Shown here piece after piece: positions 24,499 through 35,834 of a stretch of DNA of 64,000 bases (positions within the stretch are counted from its first letter, which is position 1; each line of letters opens with the position of its first letter). The translations under genes and the position numbers were made by a program. The notes beneath the pieces are model-generated. The model saw nothing but the letters and a program-made list of their open reading frames with translations, was not told the origin of the DNA and did not search any database. The stretch comes from Brachypodium distachyon. Its lineage: Eukaryota; Streptophyta; Magnoliopsida; Poales; Poaceae. The stretch spans positions 30,952,914 to 31,016,913 of the forward strand of contig NC_016132.3 in NCBI RefSeq assembly GCF_000005505.3, read 5' to 3'.

Positions 24499-24905
24499 GG
24501 AGGCGCGATGGTGGTGCATGCCATCAGCACTTAGCACCGACCGATGCACTGCCATCGCGCCCTTGCCGCATCACCCCATCGAGCACACCCTGAGGGACGT
24601 CGCAGAGGCACGGTGGTAGTGCATGCCATCAGCGTTCTGCGCTGACGGGTCCACTGCCGCCGTGCTCCTGCCGTGCCTCCTCAAGCGGGTGGCTCCTGGG
24701 CGAGGGCTGCCGCGGAGGCACTGTGGTGGTGCATCCCATCAGCGTCTGGCGCCGACGGGGTGCATTGCCGCAGTGCACTTGCCGCACCCCTCCATAAGAT
24801 ACCTCCGCAAGGAGCAGGGGCTGCCACGGAGACATTATGGTAGTGCATGCCATCCGTGCCTTGCGCCGACGGGTGCACTATCATAGTGTCCCGGCCGCAT
24901 TCCCT
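24499..24905. repeat. Four imperfect tandem units of about 106-115 bp
   Basis: The phrase GG(A)GGCAC.GTGGT(G/A)GTGCAT.CCATC recurs at about 24499, 24604, 24714 and 24828. Each copy is followed by a GCGCCGACGGG-like segment, a complementary GCAC..GC and a CCGC(A/C) segment. Each unit can fold on itself (GCGATGGTGGTGCAT against ATGCACTGCCATCGC in the first), so the array encodes a row of hairpins. Confidence 0.85.
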
Positions 24906-25819
24906 TTGAGAGAGCCTCATTTTTCAGGTGCGGGTCGTTGCGAGGACGCTGTGATGGCGCCGGTGTCGGCGCACGCCGCCCGTTCTGGCACATCACCGCG
25001 TTCCTGCCACGGCCCTCGAGCAGTTTTGCTCCCGGGCAGCGAGGGCTGTTACACCCCTCGGGACGAGCTCCCCAGAAAAACCAGGTCTCCCCAGTTGCGG
25101 GGGCTGTCGCCGGGAGGCTATAACTTCCTCGCCACCCGTGCCCGCCGTTCCAGGTGGGGTGCAGCTGGCGGCGAGGACGTTATTGCCGTCTTGCGGCAGT
25201 TCCCGGGGCGGAGTCCTCCTAGGCCAGGGTTTCCCCCCTGGAAGCGAGGGTTGCTGCATGAGCGCGGTGGTAGCATCGTCGTCGGCGCTTGCCGGCAGCG
25301 GCGATCCTGCAACGGCGTTCTTGCCGCATCCCTCAAAAACAGATTTCCTTGAACAGGTACCCGCGGGTGGGTCCCTACCAAGGCAGTGCTCCAGATACAC
25401 CTTCCCAACAAGCGTCACGAGGCATCGGACTGGATGAAAAAGCTAAGTGCCTAAACATGAACGTTGAACTCGCTAAGAACTGAACAAAATCGAGCACTGT
25501 CTCGCTGGGTGTGGCCCCAGATCCTGCGCGTAGCCGGAGTGTTAGAAGGATGCTTGCGGAGGGAGTTCGCTCCCCCTGTGGCTTCCCGGGTCCATCCCGG
25601 AAGGGCACGGCTTGGAGTAGTTACCCCGCAAGTGGAGTGGCTCCCCGCTACCGCTTGACCCCAGGTCGGCACCGCGGGTCCGTCCCGGGTCCCTGGTCTG
25701 GTCAAGGGTGAGGTGCGCGAGTCCCCTGCAACACAAGGCAAAATGCGCAAAGGCTAGGAGGGCCACCCTGCTAGGCAGCACCGGGACCAAAGAACTAGTA
25801 GGGCCACCCCGCTAGGCAA

Positions 25820-26384
25820 CTAGTTGTGGGCGTCTCCGGCCGGGGGCTCGGCGGGCAGGTCGGGCTCCGGCTTCATCTGCATCCGGTCGACCACCTCGTC
25901 GACGAACTCACGCACTGCTTGGGTGTGCGTGGGCTCATCCTCGCTGTCGGACCAAGCGTCTAGCAGGGACTCGAAGGGAAATTCCGGGTCCCGAAGATGA
26001 ATCCGTGGGAGGATTGTCCCGGCAACCTCCCGGGCGCAGTTGCCGACTTCGTTGGCGCCGTACTGGGCGATCCAGACATCGAGCGCCCCAAGCTTCCCCA
26101 CCAAGTCAGAGAAGAAGGGGATCAGGGTGGAGACGTCCGTGCCGTCCAACGTTGCAGCCTGCAGCTCGAACTTGGGCAGCAGGTCGCGCAGCGCTTGGGC
26201 GATCTTCAGCAGCTTCTCCGTCTCAATCTGCCGCTGCCCGATCAGCGTGCCGTGATGGAGTTGAGCGTCGTGCATGGCCTTTTTGTCTTTGCGGACGTTG
26301 TCTTCCATCGCCGCGAGCTCCGCGGTCTTCACCGCGATATCGTTGCCGGCCTTAGCGAGCTCCTCTCGGAAGGAGATTCTTGAC
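25820..26384 (-). pseudogene. Antisense ORF of the gypsy element, C-terminal part
   Basis: On the minus strand, opposite to gag-pol, about 188 codons read from the break at 26384 to a stop at 25820-25822. They include FREELAKAGNDIAVKTAELA, a heptad-rich coiled-coil-like segment (residues with A/E/K/L spacing), TLDGTDVSTLIPFFSDLVG, ARE-VAGTILPRIHLRDPEFPF and an acidic tail, DAWSDSEDEPTHTQ. Grass Tat elements carry an antisense ORF of unknown function here, often annotated as a putative gypsy-type transposon protein (PF04195 at its N-terminus). That N-terminal domain is missing because LINE sequence starts at the break. The longer frame to 26713 is an accidental fusion with LINE sequence. Confidence 0.8.
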
Positions 26385-26389
26385 ATGAG

Positions 26390-28251
26390 CACACTTATTG
26401 TAGAATGAGCCAAGAGGGAAAGGACCCACTCCGATAGAGGTCCAGCAAGAAATGCTGAAGCTGCACCTGAAGAAGAGGTGATCATTGGTTTCCTGGTCAC
26501 TAAGGTTGCGGAGGGCGCAAGAGGTACAGCCATCAGGATTGCAATTCTTTCTATCCATAAGATCCCTAGTGTTGAGCCTGTCGATTGAAAGGAGCCAGCA
26601 GAATCCTTTGAGTTTAGGGACACATATATTTTTCCATATCCAAGCGTAAGAGGGAGAACGACCATCTTGGGCAAAGTGTTGGGCATAAAAATGCTTAGGG
26701 TGGTAACTGCCATTGCCCCAGATGCTTAACCTAGTGTCTTTGTCCTCAGGATCCAGAGCAGCAGAGCGAAACAGATCAAGGATTTGCTACAATTCTAGGA
26801 GAGCCTCGGGGGAAATGGGCTGAGCAAGAAGATCGAAAGGATCCTGCACATCAGCCAAATGGTGCAGTCTGGAAGAAGTGTTGATGGCAAACAAGAAAGC
26901 TCTGGGAAATCTGAACCGAAGGCAGTCACCCTCCCACTCATCATTCAAAGAGAAATTGTCATTCCATTGCCTGGGAGACACCTAGCAGCATCTTTGAAAA
27001 CAGGAAGGAGGGAAAGAATATCTCTCCACCAAAAGAAACCTTTGGAATCATCCCGATCAAGAGCAATCTCGGAGTAGTGGCTCTTCCAGATTAGGCTGAC
27101 CCAAGGGACATCATGCTTGTTGAAAAACTTGAAAAGGAATTTAAGCAACTGGGCTTTGTTGTATATTCTGAGATCAAGGATGCCAAGTCCTCCTTGGCGC
27201 CTGGGCTTGCAAACACGATCCCAGGCAACAAGCGCCTTGCATATGCCAGTAAATTTAGATTTATTCCATAGAACAATTCTTCTTCGTTTATGATACTGAG
27301 CGTATAAGACGGGAGGGCTGAGAGAACAGACTTGACCACCTGCAGATGTCCTCCAAAAGAGAGATAGGAGGAGCAAACTGCCAGCCGACGATCAATGCGA
27401 TCGATCACAGGTATTAGGTCTTGAATTTTAGGCCTAGTGGTTCCAACAGGCAGACCAAGATAGGCGAAGGGAAAGGTCCCAACTTTATAGTTTAAGACCC
27501 CAGCAAGAAGGTTTGCTTTGAGGGGAGAAATGTTGATCGGAATGATGCATAATTTTGCAAAATTAACTCTGAGGCCAGTGGATTGTGCAAACGTGTCCAA
27601 TAATGCTTTGAGGCAAAGAAGCTGTGAGCTGGAGGCTTGCATGACAATGAGAGTTTCGTCAGCGTATTGGATGATGGGGAAGTCCTAATCACCATTGGGG
27701 ATGGGGAGGGAGAAGAGGTTCATGCGGAAAGCTTTATTGACAATTGCCTGAAGCAAGTCGACAGCCAGAACAAAGAGAAGGGGGGAGAGAGGATCCCCTT
27801 GTCTGACACCCCTCCTGCAGTGAAAGAATTTCCCGGGGATTCCATTGAGGAGAACAGTCGATGTCCCTGAGCTGAGAATGTTGTCAATCCAATTAGTCCA
27901 TTTCTTGTCAAAGCCCAGCTGCTAAAGCATGAGTATAATGGCAGAGTGGTCAATCAGATCGAAGGCTTTTTCAAAGTCCAATTTAATCACCACATTTTCT
28001 TTCCTAGAGTGTTTGCATTGATGTAGGCATTCCAAAGTCCAAGCGAGACAGTCCTGAATGGTTCATGAGTTGAGAAAACCATATTGATTCCTTTGAATAA
28101 GCTTCAGAATCACCGTTTGAAGTCTATTGGCCAGGATCTTGGTGATCAACATGAGGCAGGAGTTGAGGAGGGAAATTGGTCTAAAATCATTAACCGTTTT
28201 TTCGAAGAGGTAACTTTGGGGATGAGTGAGATGAAGGACGAGTTCAGACAA
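26390..28251 (-). pseudogene. LINE ORF2: RT core, thumb and zinc-binding domain, broken
   Basis: From high to low coordinates: NDFRPISLLNSCLMLITKI (about 28200), [34 protein letters not shown] (about 27800), the catalytic region reading YADE instead of YADD (Glu codon 27655-27657), FAYLGLPVGTT, FGGHLQVVKSVLSALPSY, RQGGLGILDLRIYNKAQL, then the zf-RVT cluster CTSCALRNLSDQETNDHLFFRC at about 26500-26435. In-frame stops: TGA 28063-28065, TAG 27922-27924, TAG 27685-27687 and TAG 26787-26789. Frameshifts occur near 28190, 27300 and 26990. The changed catalytic residue alone should disable the enzyme. Confidence 0.9.
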
Positions 28252-29768
28252 GCCAGATCCACATTATGGGAACAAAAGTCATTGCATAGGGCAAAATTAT
28301 CCACTTTGATGATCTCCCAATATTTCTTAAAGAATAGTCCATTAAATCCATCTGGCCCCGGAGCTCTATCCGCAGGCATGGCCTTGACAGCATTTTCAAT
28401 TTCTGCTTGGGAAAAGGGAGTTGAGAGGGATGAAAGATCCAAATCATGCGAGGGAATTATATCCTCGAGATTAAAATGCATTTGACACTTAGAGTATTGT
28501 CCCCTTCTACCCTGGAATGTGTGCCAGAGGACCTCAGCCTTGCTGTGATGAGAGTCGGCAACAGAGCCGTCAGGGCATCGCAGATGAAGGACAACGTTTC
28601 TCCTTAGGGATCTAGTAGCCATAGAGTGAAAGAACTTAGAGTTCTCATCGCCAAACTTGGTCCAACGGATAGTACATCTGTTCTTCCAGTAGACGCGCTG
28701 ATTAGCTCGAAGGTTGATAGTGTGTTGCTTGAGAAGGATTCTGAGGTTCCACTCAATGTGGTTGAGCTGTCTTAATTCCTCCAAAAGATCAAGGATGATG
28801 ATAACCGCTTCACTGTTTCTGATCCAAACATCAAACTGAGACTTGCGTTTGCTCCAAATCTTAAGCCCTCTCCTTACAGATTTGAGCTTGGAACTAATAA
28901 CTCTCGCGGAAGTATCACGCCTAGTAGGAAGATTCCAGTAAGTGCGTACCACTTGGAAGAATCCCGGCAAGTTGACCCAAAAGTTATCAAATATGAAAAC
29001 ATTCGCCTTAGGGATGGCCGAAGATATAGTGACATGGCATGGAACATGATCAGAGACAGCACGAACGAGAAGGAAGACCTTGGTGCTGGGGTAATTGATG
29101 CTCCAAGCATTAGAGGTAAAGAACCAATCCACTTGCTCAAGGAGTAGATTAGTTTGCATATTACTCCAAGTGAAAGCACGGCCGAAAATGGGAAGCTCGG
29201 CCAAATCAAGAGCCGCAATGACATTGTTAAATCGCAGAATATCCTGGCAGTTACCCCCCGGTTTGTTGCGATTACCCAAAGAGTGGTAGAAGTTAAAATC
29301 TCCCAGGAAAAGCCAGTTTTCAGCATCATCGATCTCCAGGCCCACTAACGAGTTTAGGAATTCTGATCTACTGGGCTCAGAAGAAGGCCCACAGAAGTTA
29401 ACAACATGGAAACAATCGGAGGAGATCCGAGAATTCAGTCTAACATACAGCCCAAAGGCATGGGCTTCCACAACAACCCCTTCAAAAAGTTTTCCATCCC
29501 AGGCAGTGAGAAGGCCCCCAGAATTGCCCATAGAACCCAAAGCGGGAACAAAAGCAAAATCAAAGATGTTGGATGGGGCCAAGTACCGAATAAAGATGGA
29601 ATCAAAGTGGGTGCATTTAGTCTCTTGAAGGCAGATAACAGATGCCTTAATTTGAGTAGCACAAGCTTTAACGGCATCCTGTTTATCAGAGGCATTCACA
29701 CCCCTGATATTCCAACATAAGAGGTTCCAAGAACGAAAACACGCAGTATGAGTTCTAATCATGACCAC
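28146..29768 (-). pseudogene. LINE ORF2: AP endonuclease and start of RT
   Basis: A long open frame begins with WNLLCWNIRGVN. It then shows the apurinic-type endonuclease motifs in order: CLQETKC, a glycine-rich GSMGNSGGLL, WLFLGDFNF and the SDHVP motif near the domain end. A linker follows with WTKFGDENSKFFHSMA and the RT entry DRAPGPDGFNGLFFKKYWEI. The frame is lost at about 28190 inside FISLIPKV.., where the downstream RT continues in another frame. The endonuclease motifs look intact, including the catalytic Glu, Asp and His. Plant L1-type LINEs nick target DNA with this domain before target-primed reverse transcription. Confidence 0.92.
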
Positions 29769-29900
29769 AAAATAAAGGAGGTATCACACAGCTGGAACAC
29801 AATTCCAACCCAAATGCTGCCATAAACAAGTTTGGCACAAAATAAAATCATCCGCCACAGAAGGAAGAAGCAACGCTGGCAATAATCTTCAAAAGCACCA

Positions 29901-32900
29901 CTAATCTCTTGGATCCTCATCTTCATCATGTTTCTCAGACACTGGTTGATCAAGCATTTGGACCCCTCCAGGAGGCAAGCCACAGAAGTCAGCAGCAATC
30001 GAAGCAGCGAGCTGAAGTGTGATCGGATCAGGCACCGACTTCCTCTGGAGATGCGGACTAAAATCCTTTGGAAGCTCATCCATCTGCAACCCGGAAGCCT
30101 CAATGTTGAAGTCAGGAGGAGACAAAGATCTTGTGGGTTTCCCTTTTGCCATAGGAGCATAGTCTCTTTTGAATCCATGAGATTGCTCTTAAATTCTAGG
30201 GCTACGACAGACTGCAGAAGTCACTCGTGGGCTGGGCCTGGATCTTCTGGAGCAGCGGCCCACGGATTCAATTTCAGAAGGGCGGGAAGAGGCATCCTCC
30301 AGAGAAGCCGCAGGGGAAGGGGTCTTCTTGCTCCTACGAGAATAAGTGATGCTGCAGCTCTTGGCACGCTTGGGCGTCATGGAACCAGGAGAGCAAGGAA
30401 GCTCATTGCAAACTCGATGAAGGGGCTTGGCAGATTCTTCATAAGGCGCTTGAAGATTACACTTGCGAATGGGAGAAACCTCATCCCCCGAATCTTCATC
30501 AGGTTCATTTGAGAGCCATTCCAGTAGGTCGTTTAAGTAGCGCTGTAGGAGCTTCTTCTTACCACTAGTGGGTGCAATGTTCTGCATGATCTCCTTGTTT
30601 TGGCAAATGATGTCCAACACAGCAGCACCAACCAAACCAGTATCGCTGGGAGGAGCTGCAACCGGAGAAGGGACGATCGGGCTGCCAGCAACTTGTTCAC
30701 CAATTGGATCAGGGACATCAGGACGCCGGGAGTGAGACCCGGGATGTGAGGCTGGGCAAGCTGCATAGATTTCCTTGCAAGGGCTGGACCCATAGCAGCG
30801 CCCATAACAACAAAACCCTCCCCAAAAGGACGTACAAAGATTGGTGTTTTCCCTTTTCTGTCAGAGGGATCTTCCGAGGGAACAAGAGAAAGCTGAAGAT
30901 TATGATCTAATTCATGCTGCTCTAACAGAGCCAACTGTAGCTGAACATCAGAATCAAAATGCGAGGGGTGAGAAGCATGGACCTCTCCAAGCTGTTGAAG
31001 AAGATAGTCAGCCGAATCCTCCGCAGGAGCAGCACGGTCCTCTCTGATGTAAATCCCTTGTTGCTTGCGGTGATAGGAGGAAGAGGACAGCTCATGCCCG
31101 TGCGTCGTGTGCTTCGACCTTGAAGAAGGGGTGTCAGAAGAGCTGGAACGCACCGGCCCCCGAATGGTGCGTCGGTGGGGAATGTTGGGAGCGCGATGAT
31201 CAACCGGCGGTCCAGGGAGAGCCGGCGCCTCCGGCAGGTCCTCCTGTCCTGGCCAGCCGCCGATGTGGTTGGGACCCTCTTGGGGGTGGGGGGGGAGACC
31301 CCAAGGTTCCCAGCCGTCGCCATGAGGGGAGAGCGGCATGATGACATGCCTGTTGCGATTCGGCGGTAGCTCTTCCTCAAAAGGAAGCATGTCATCAAAA
31401 TCGCCGACTAGACCAATCGTGGGAACCATCCAGGAATGGCCCCTTCCGCCCGTCTTGCTAATGTGCTCGATGATGGTGCTGCGGGGAACCATGAGGTTGA
31501 CCTTGACAAGGCAGTGCAAGGAGGATGTAGGTCTTCTGGTTGTGCGGGTCGACCTAGTTGAGTGGCGCGCCAAACGTTGAAACAGCGCGGCGGAAGAAGC
31601 TAGCATCGATGAAATCGAGCGGCCAACCAAGATACATGATGTAGTAGATCCGAGACGCGTCGGTGCGATGCGCATTGATAGCTTCGTCGTGGCGGACGAA
31701 GTATAGCTCACGGCCGCCTCCCATCTAGATCAGCGGCTGACCAACAAGGCAGTCCCACGCGAGAACGTCTCCAACTGGAACACCTCGACCCCAAAGACAT
31801 GAGTCTCGGCTCCCTGGACGATGAGGTTGAAGGGGGGGGGGGGGCGGAGATAATGTTGATGATCTGTTGCAAGACCAGGGCGTGCTCGAAAAACGGCACT
31901 TCCGTCTCCACAATGGCAATGGTGTGATCCTCATGGCGGCGAGCCGGGATGCCGCCGAAGAAGACATGCTCCTCAGGATTCTGCTCCTCGCCACCATCGA
32001 GCCACTACATCCCCGCTGGCACCCAAGGTGTGGGATCGAAATCGAAGTTGGCCATTGTGGTGTCGAATGGAGGTGGTAGGAAGGGGACGGGAAGCGATGG
32101 GATTGGGGTTTTCTCCTCCCAGACCAAGTGAGGAAGAAGCCAGGAGTTACAGCACCAGAACCGAGGCAGTCGGGGGAAGTATTACACCGGGGGAATCCAA
32201 GACTCCGTTGCTTACATGAGGCCCAGAGATGGGCACGTGTTCCATTGGGAGAGGGAGAAGCCCACGCGCGGAGCAAGCCTAGGAAGAGACTGCTGAGCTA
32301 GGCCCCGTAGCCCGCATACAAGACAAAAGGCTATGAGGTAGCCATCTCGGGACCGAGCAATTGCCCAGGGCACAAGAGCGAAGGAAGCCAGAAGAAGTTG
32401 ACTTGACTAGGCAAGCTGCAGGGGTGGAGTGACATTTGCCCAGGTCATCATTGCCAAGCAAAAGAGGGTTATAATAAAAAACACCTTGGCTCACAGCACA
32501 CTCCAACCCGTTCTGTCGCATCCCATCAAGTGTCTTAGCCTTGACACGATTGGCCAGCGCAGGGGGGCACCCAAGAACCAAGGGAAGCTTGGGGTCGGGA
32601 AGCAACGGAACTTGAATCTCGCTGACGACAAAGGAAGGCGAAGCTAAACGCCGATGTCTGCTGGCCGGATGATCATATCCGTGACAGGGCTCATAAGCGA
32701 GGTGATCAGCGAAGACCAGACGCCTGGAGCTTGAGCTTGCACGGCCTGGACGCTTAAGAATGGAGTGGACTCTGAATTTCCTGCCCTTTGACATAGCAGA
32801 GAAAGCGGCAGTGATCCTACGACGGTTTGACATAGCAGAGAAAGCGGCGCCGTAGGCAGAACAACGGGAATGAACTGGGGAAAGGCTCGAAGGAACTCCT

Positions 32901-33290
32901 CCAGGAGCTGTGAAGTGGAGGACCCGGCACGGCGGCGGGCTGCATCTTCATGGCAGACACAGCGGAAGCCCTCCAAAGGAGCGTAATCCGCGTCGCGTCC
33001 ACCAAGTCCTGGTAAAGATCCACGAAGGAAAGGTACGAGGGGGAGGGGGCATCAAGGGTGGCGGAAGAAGGGGTGAGTTGGTCGAAGTAGGCTTGGAGGC
33101 GGAGGGCGGCGAGAGTCCACTCCTCATCCGAAGGAACAAAGGCGGAGGGCGAAGTGAGCGGGAGAGCGGGAAGCCTGACGTAAGGCGATGAGGAGGTAGC
33201 GGAGATGGCCATAGGTGGAGAGGATGCGGAAGGAGTGGTGGAGGCGGCGACCGCCTCCAGAGGTGAGGAGACCGTTGGAGCCATCCCACT
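29901..33290 (-). pseudogene. LINE ORF1-like (gag-like) region, fragmented
   Basis: This stretch precedes ORF2 on the same strand and is spread over several frames. Recognisable pieces are PTVSSPLEAVAASTT-type low complexity at the start (33284), ETEVPFFEHALVLQQIIN near 31880, a VPRSTIIEHISKTGGRGHSWMVP segment at about 31420-31490, and long proline/serine-rich stretches. The order matches the ORF1 of grass LINEs, with an RNA-binding-like N-terminal part followed by disordered sequence. No CCHC finger was found. A run of 13 G at 31832-31844 coincides with a frame change and is a likely slippage site. Assignment to ORF1 rests mainly on position and partial resemblance. Confidence 0.6.
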
Positions 33291-33371
33291 GCGCCCGCTC
33301 CCTGCTCTGTGGCTCCCTCAACTTTGAGAAACCAGGATGCCCAGAAGATGATCGTGTTACGAAGTGGAGTA

Positions 33372-33436
33372 CTCCCTCCGTCCCAATGTATAGATTTTTA
33401 GACAAATTTACGTCACTTATTTCCGGACGGAGTGAG
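33372..33436. mobile_element. Very short Stowaway-like MITE (65 bp)
   Basis: CTCCCTCCGTCCCAATG at the left and TTCCGGACGGAGTGAG at the right are inverted complements, with TA on both sides (33370-33371 and 33437-33438). At 65 bp it is close to the minimum for two TIR arms. Confidence 0.85.
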
Positions 33437-33438
33437 TA

Positions 33439-35340
33439 CTACATTTTTCGTTGTGAAAGGGGAATCGATAGGGGGCACCCGATTCAGCTCCGAAGTAACT
33501 CTGGCGAGTACAATTCGTTATCGGCGAGCTTAAACCGGTGAAGACAATGTTTCAGATAAGTGTGAGTGGAAAGTTCATGGATTTCAAATTTAAATGCAAC
33601 ATCAATTTTTTCACATTCTTGCAAGCACTATTTTTCAATGATTTTGCACATGTGGGTGAAAGATTATTTTGATGCTAGAACTATATTTTCCATTGATGCC
33701 TACACTATGCCTAACAAGAATGAGATGTACATATGCAGACTAGTCAACATGGAGTTAACTCCACTTTACATTTGATAATGTCTTTTCGTGTGTACCAATA
33801 GGTGGACGCAAACCCCACATGTCCGTGACACAAGCGGGGCATATTATCAATGTGCAAATAAAGTGGGGATATGATCAAACATATCTTTTTTAGGGCAAAG
33901 AAAATAGGTCAAAAGACCTATTGCCATATATATTAATCAAAAGTAATTGTACAAAAGTAAAGAAAAAGAAAAGGAAGCCTGATCATCTAAAGAGGTGATC
34001 CAAGTGCTGAAGCCACATAGCTTTTTTTCTCTTAGTCCTCTGCCAGACAAGGTTAAGTTCCCCGATGGCAATGGTTCTATGAGATCTAATGTTGGTACAA
34101 CACTTTGACCAAACAGATCTTAGTGCATATGATCTTTTTATATCCAATGTTGGTACAACACTTTGATCAATGGCTATGGTTCTATGAGATGATGTGATGA
34201 ACGGTTGCCAAAGTTTTTCTTGTGGACATCAGACATAATAAGTCATACACGTAGCAATGTTCATGATCAAATTTGTCGCCCACATAGTTGATAATAACCG
34301 TTCACCACTCGAAGAGAGGTTTCATCCTTTCCATCTACTTAGTTTTTCTCAAGCTAACACGGCTTTTGTTTGGAGTACCCACATGTCATATCAATTTTAT
34401 GGGCTAAATGGTTTATACAATTGTGGTTTGCTTCTATACCCTCCATTCGTAAACATAATCACGAATTTGAAATTACATATAGAGGGTACTTTAGTAAATT
34501 TCATTGGTTGCTTGGGAATGAGATTGGGAAGTTCTCGCTTCCTAGGATATCTGGCGGGATCTGAATTTAAGATATCGACGTTGTTAGATCCCAAAAGGAA
34601 ACGGTTAGTCTTGGTTCTTGCAAAAATTGTTTCAAGAGTAAAGAGAAGAACTTTGATCCTATTTGGTTGCTAATCTGAGCATTGTGTCCGAGAAAAAGTG
34701 GTGCATGCAGGCATCATGATATTCGAACGAATTTTGCGTGGCCAGAAGACCTAAGTACAAATTACTCTTATTGATTACAGAAATTGTTGTCTTCGAAGGA
34801 CCGTATCAGATACTCCTATATGTATATTCAAATTTGACATCACCTAGCTGAAATACTGAATGCATTCTTGAACTGTCGTTTGTCCCAACACCTATCATGC
34901 CAATCGAGTCACATACCTACCTGAGAAACGTAAGTTTCAATCCACTCCTCTCTGTGAAACACAAGTCATCTAGAAACTGTGCCAAGCACACGAAAAATTC
35001 ATAGAGTGCCCAGTAACATTTGGACCACTCGGAAGGCGATGCAGCGGTTCATTTTTGTTCCGAACGGACCACGCATTGGGCATACGGGCACCGACCACAG
35101 GCTCAAATTCAAGGCACTTGTGGGGTTCGAATCACACGCTGCACATTTTGGGCATGAGCCGAGGAGGAGGGCCAGGATGGTAAAACACCCCAAGCGCAGA
35201 AAGAACCAAGCAACGGTCCACAGTCCTGCCGCAGCGCTGCAAAAGCATACAGCTGGCCGACTGAGCGAGCGGGGTCACGCGGATGGCAGAAGTGTAAAAC
35301 CCCGAGGAGTGATAAGATCGAGAGTGTGGCAGTGGCAGCT
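33439..35340. other. Intergenic, upstream of the ERF gene
   Basis: No gene is recognised. Fairly long frames at 34257-34673 (138 codons) and 34979-35683 (234 codons, not ATG-initiated in any convincing way) have no known domain. The second runs through the ERF promoter and leader. Confidence 0.45.
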
Positions 35341-35364
35341 AGTGGCATCCACCTGTGCCTTGAA

Positions 35365-35370
35365 TATATA
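35365..35370 (+). promoter_or_regulatory. Probable TATA box of the ERF gene
   Basis: TATATA within GAATATATACC, followed about 30 bp later by a CT-rich start-like region (CTTCTCCACCCTTTCTCC), giving a leader of roughly 450 nt before the ATG at 35853. Confidence 0.5.
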
Positions 35371-35813
35371 CCAACGGCCCCTTCTCCACCCTTTCTCCGA
35401 GCTCCCAGCCAGCCGCCCGTCCCTTGCTTCTTTCCCGCCCTTAAACACCCCACTAAAACCCTCTTTAAACCCCCAAATCATCCCAGGATTCGTCGCTCCG
35501 ATCCGTCCGGAAGGGTACATCACCGTCCGATTTCAGAGCTTCGTCTCTGGATTTGAGGTCTCCTGTGGGGGATTGATTCCTGGTGCGGCGCCTTTGCTCT
35601 GTTTTGACCCGTTTGTTTCTTGGAGTGTGAGCTCTGGGAGCGGCAGATCTGTGGCTCTGGACCCCCAGCAAAACCCTCCTTAAATCTTTTCCTTGTTATA
35701 TTCTCGCCGATTCTTGCGGTATTGCAAAGGAATTTTAGAGATATCTGTGGGTCTTGCGTTTTCCCCCAAATCGGAGGAAAGCCTTTTTGTGGGGTGTTTG
35801 TTTGTTCCTTTTG

Positions 35814-35834
35814 ATGAGATTTGTGGGGAAGTGA
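35814..35834 (+). CDS. Six-codon upstream ORF in the ERF leader
   Basis: ATG at 35814 opens a six-residue frame (MRFVGK) ending at TGA 35832-35834, 18 nt before the main ATG. Such short uORFs can lower or regulate translation of the main frame. Whether this one is translated, or whether it is spliced out with a leader intron, cannot be told from sequence. Confidence 0.5.
   Translation: MRFVGK

Larger units (their letters stand above)
23667..25819 (+). other. Gypsy 3' non-coding region
   Basis: About 2.1 kb between the pol stop and the antisense ORF, GC-rich and filled with two tandem arrays (listed separately). CTATAAAAGGCGCG at about 24421-24434 resembles a TATA box. The frames here are open through GC content and the 39-bp period, and none has a domain. 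In Tat elements this is the usual position of repeat-rich spacer sequence. Confidence 0.65.
16476..26384 (+). mobile_element. Ty3/gypsy LTR retrotransposon, Tat lineage, 3'-truncated
   Basis: Order on the plus strand: 5' LTR (16476-17462), primer-binding region, gag, protease, reverse transcriptase, RNase H, a second (archaeal-type) RNase H, integrase, a long non-coding region with tandem repeats, then an antisense ORF. The second RNase H and the antisense ORF after pol are hallmarks of the Tat branch (Grande, RIRE2, Retand). The element cuts into the hAT transposase at its left edge. The right edge is a break inside the antisense ORF at about 26384, where LINE sequence begins, and no 3' LTR is present in the window. 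Six premature stops and at least three frameshifts make it defective. Confidence 0.9.
26385..33300 (-). mobile_element. L1-type LINE, 3'-truncated, antisense to the gypsy element
   Basis: Read on the minus strand, an ORF1-like region (about 33290-29900) is followed by ORF2 with AP endonuclease, reverse transcriptase and a partial zinc-binding domain. Homology stops at about 26385, inside or just after the zf-RVT domain, with no 3' UTR or poly(A). LINEs are usually lost from the 5' end, so loss of the 3' end here points to a later deletion or recombination that also removed the 5' part of the gypsy antisense ORF and the gypsy 3' LTR. The 5' end is placed near 33300 from the first ORF1-like ATG (33282-33284); its exact limit is unknown. 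Confidence 0.85.

Noticed and set aside
25820..26713. A 297-codon minus-strand ORF as one protein
   Set aside because: Its first third reads antisense or off-frame LINE sequence and the remainder is the gypsy antisense ORF. It is an accidental fusion across the 26384 junction.
34979..35683. A 234-codon plus-strand ORF before the ERF gene
   Set aside because: No domain, low-complexity translation, and it crosses the likely TATA box and leader of the ERF gene.
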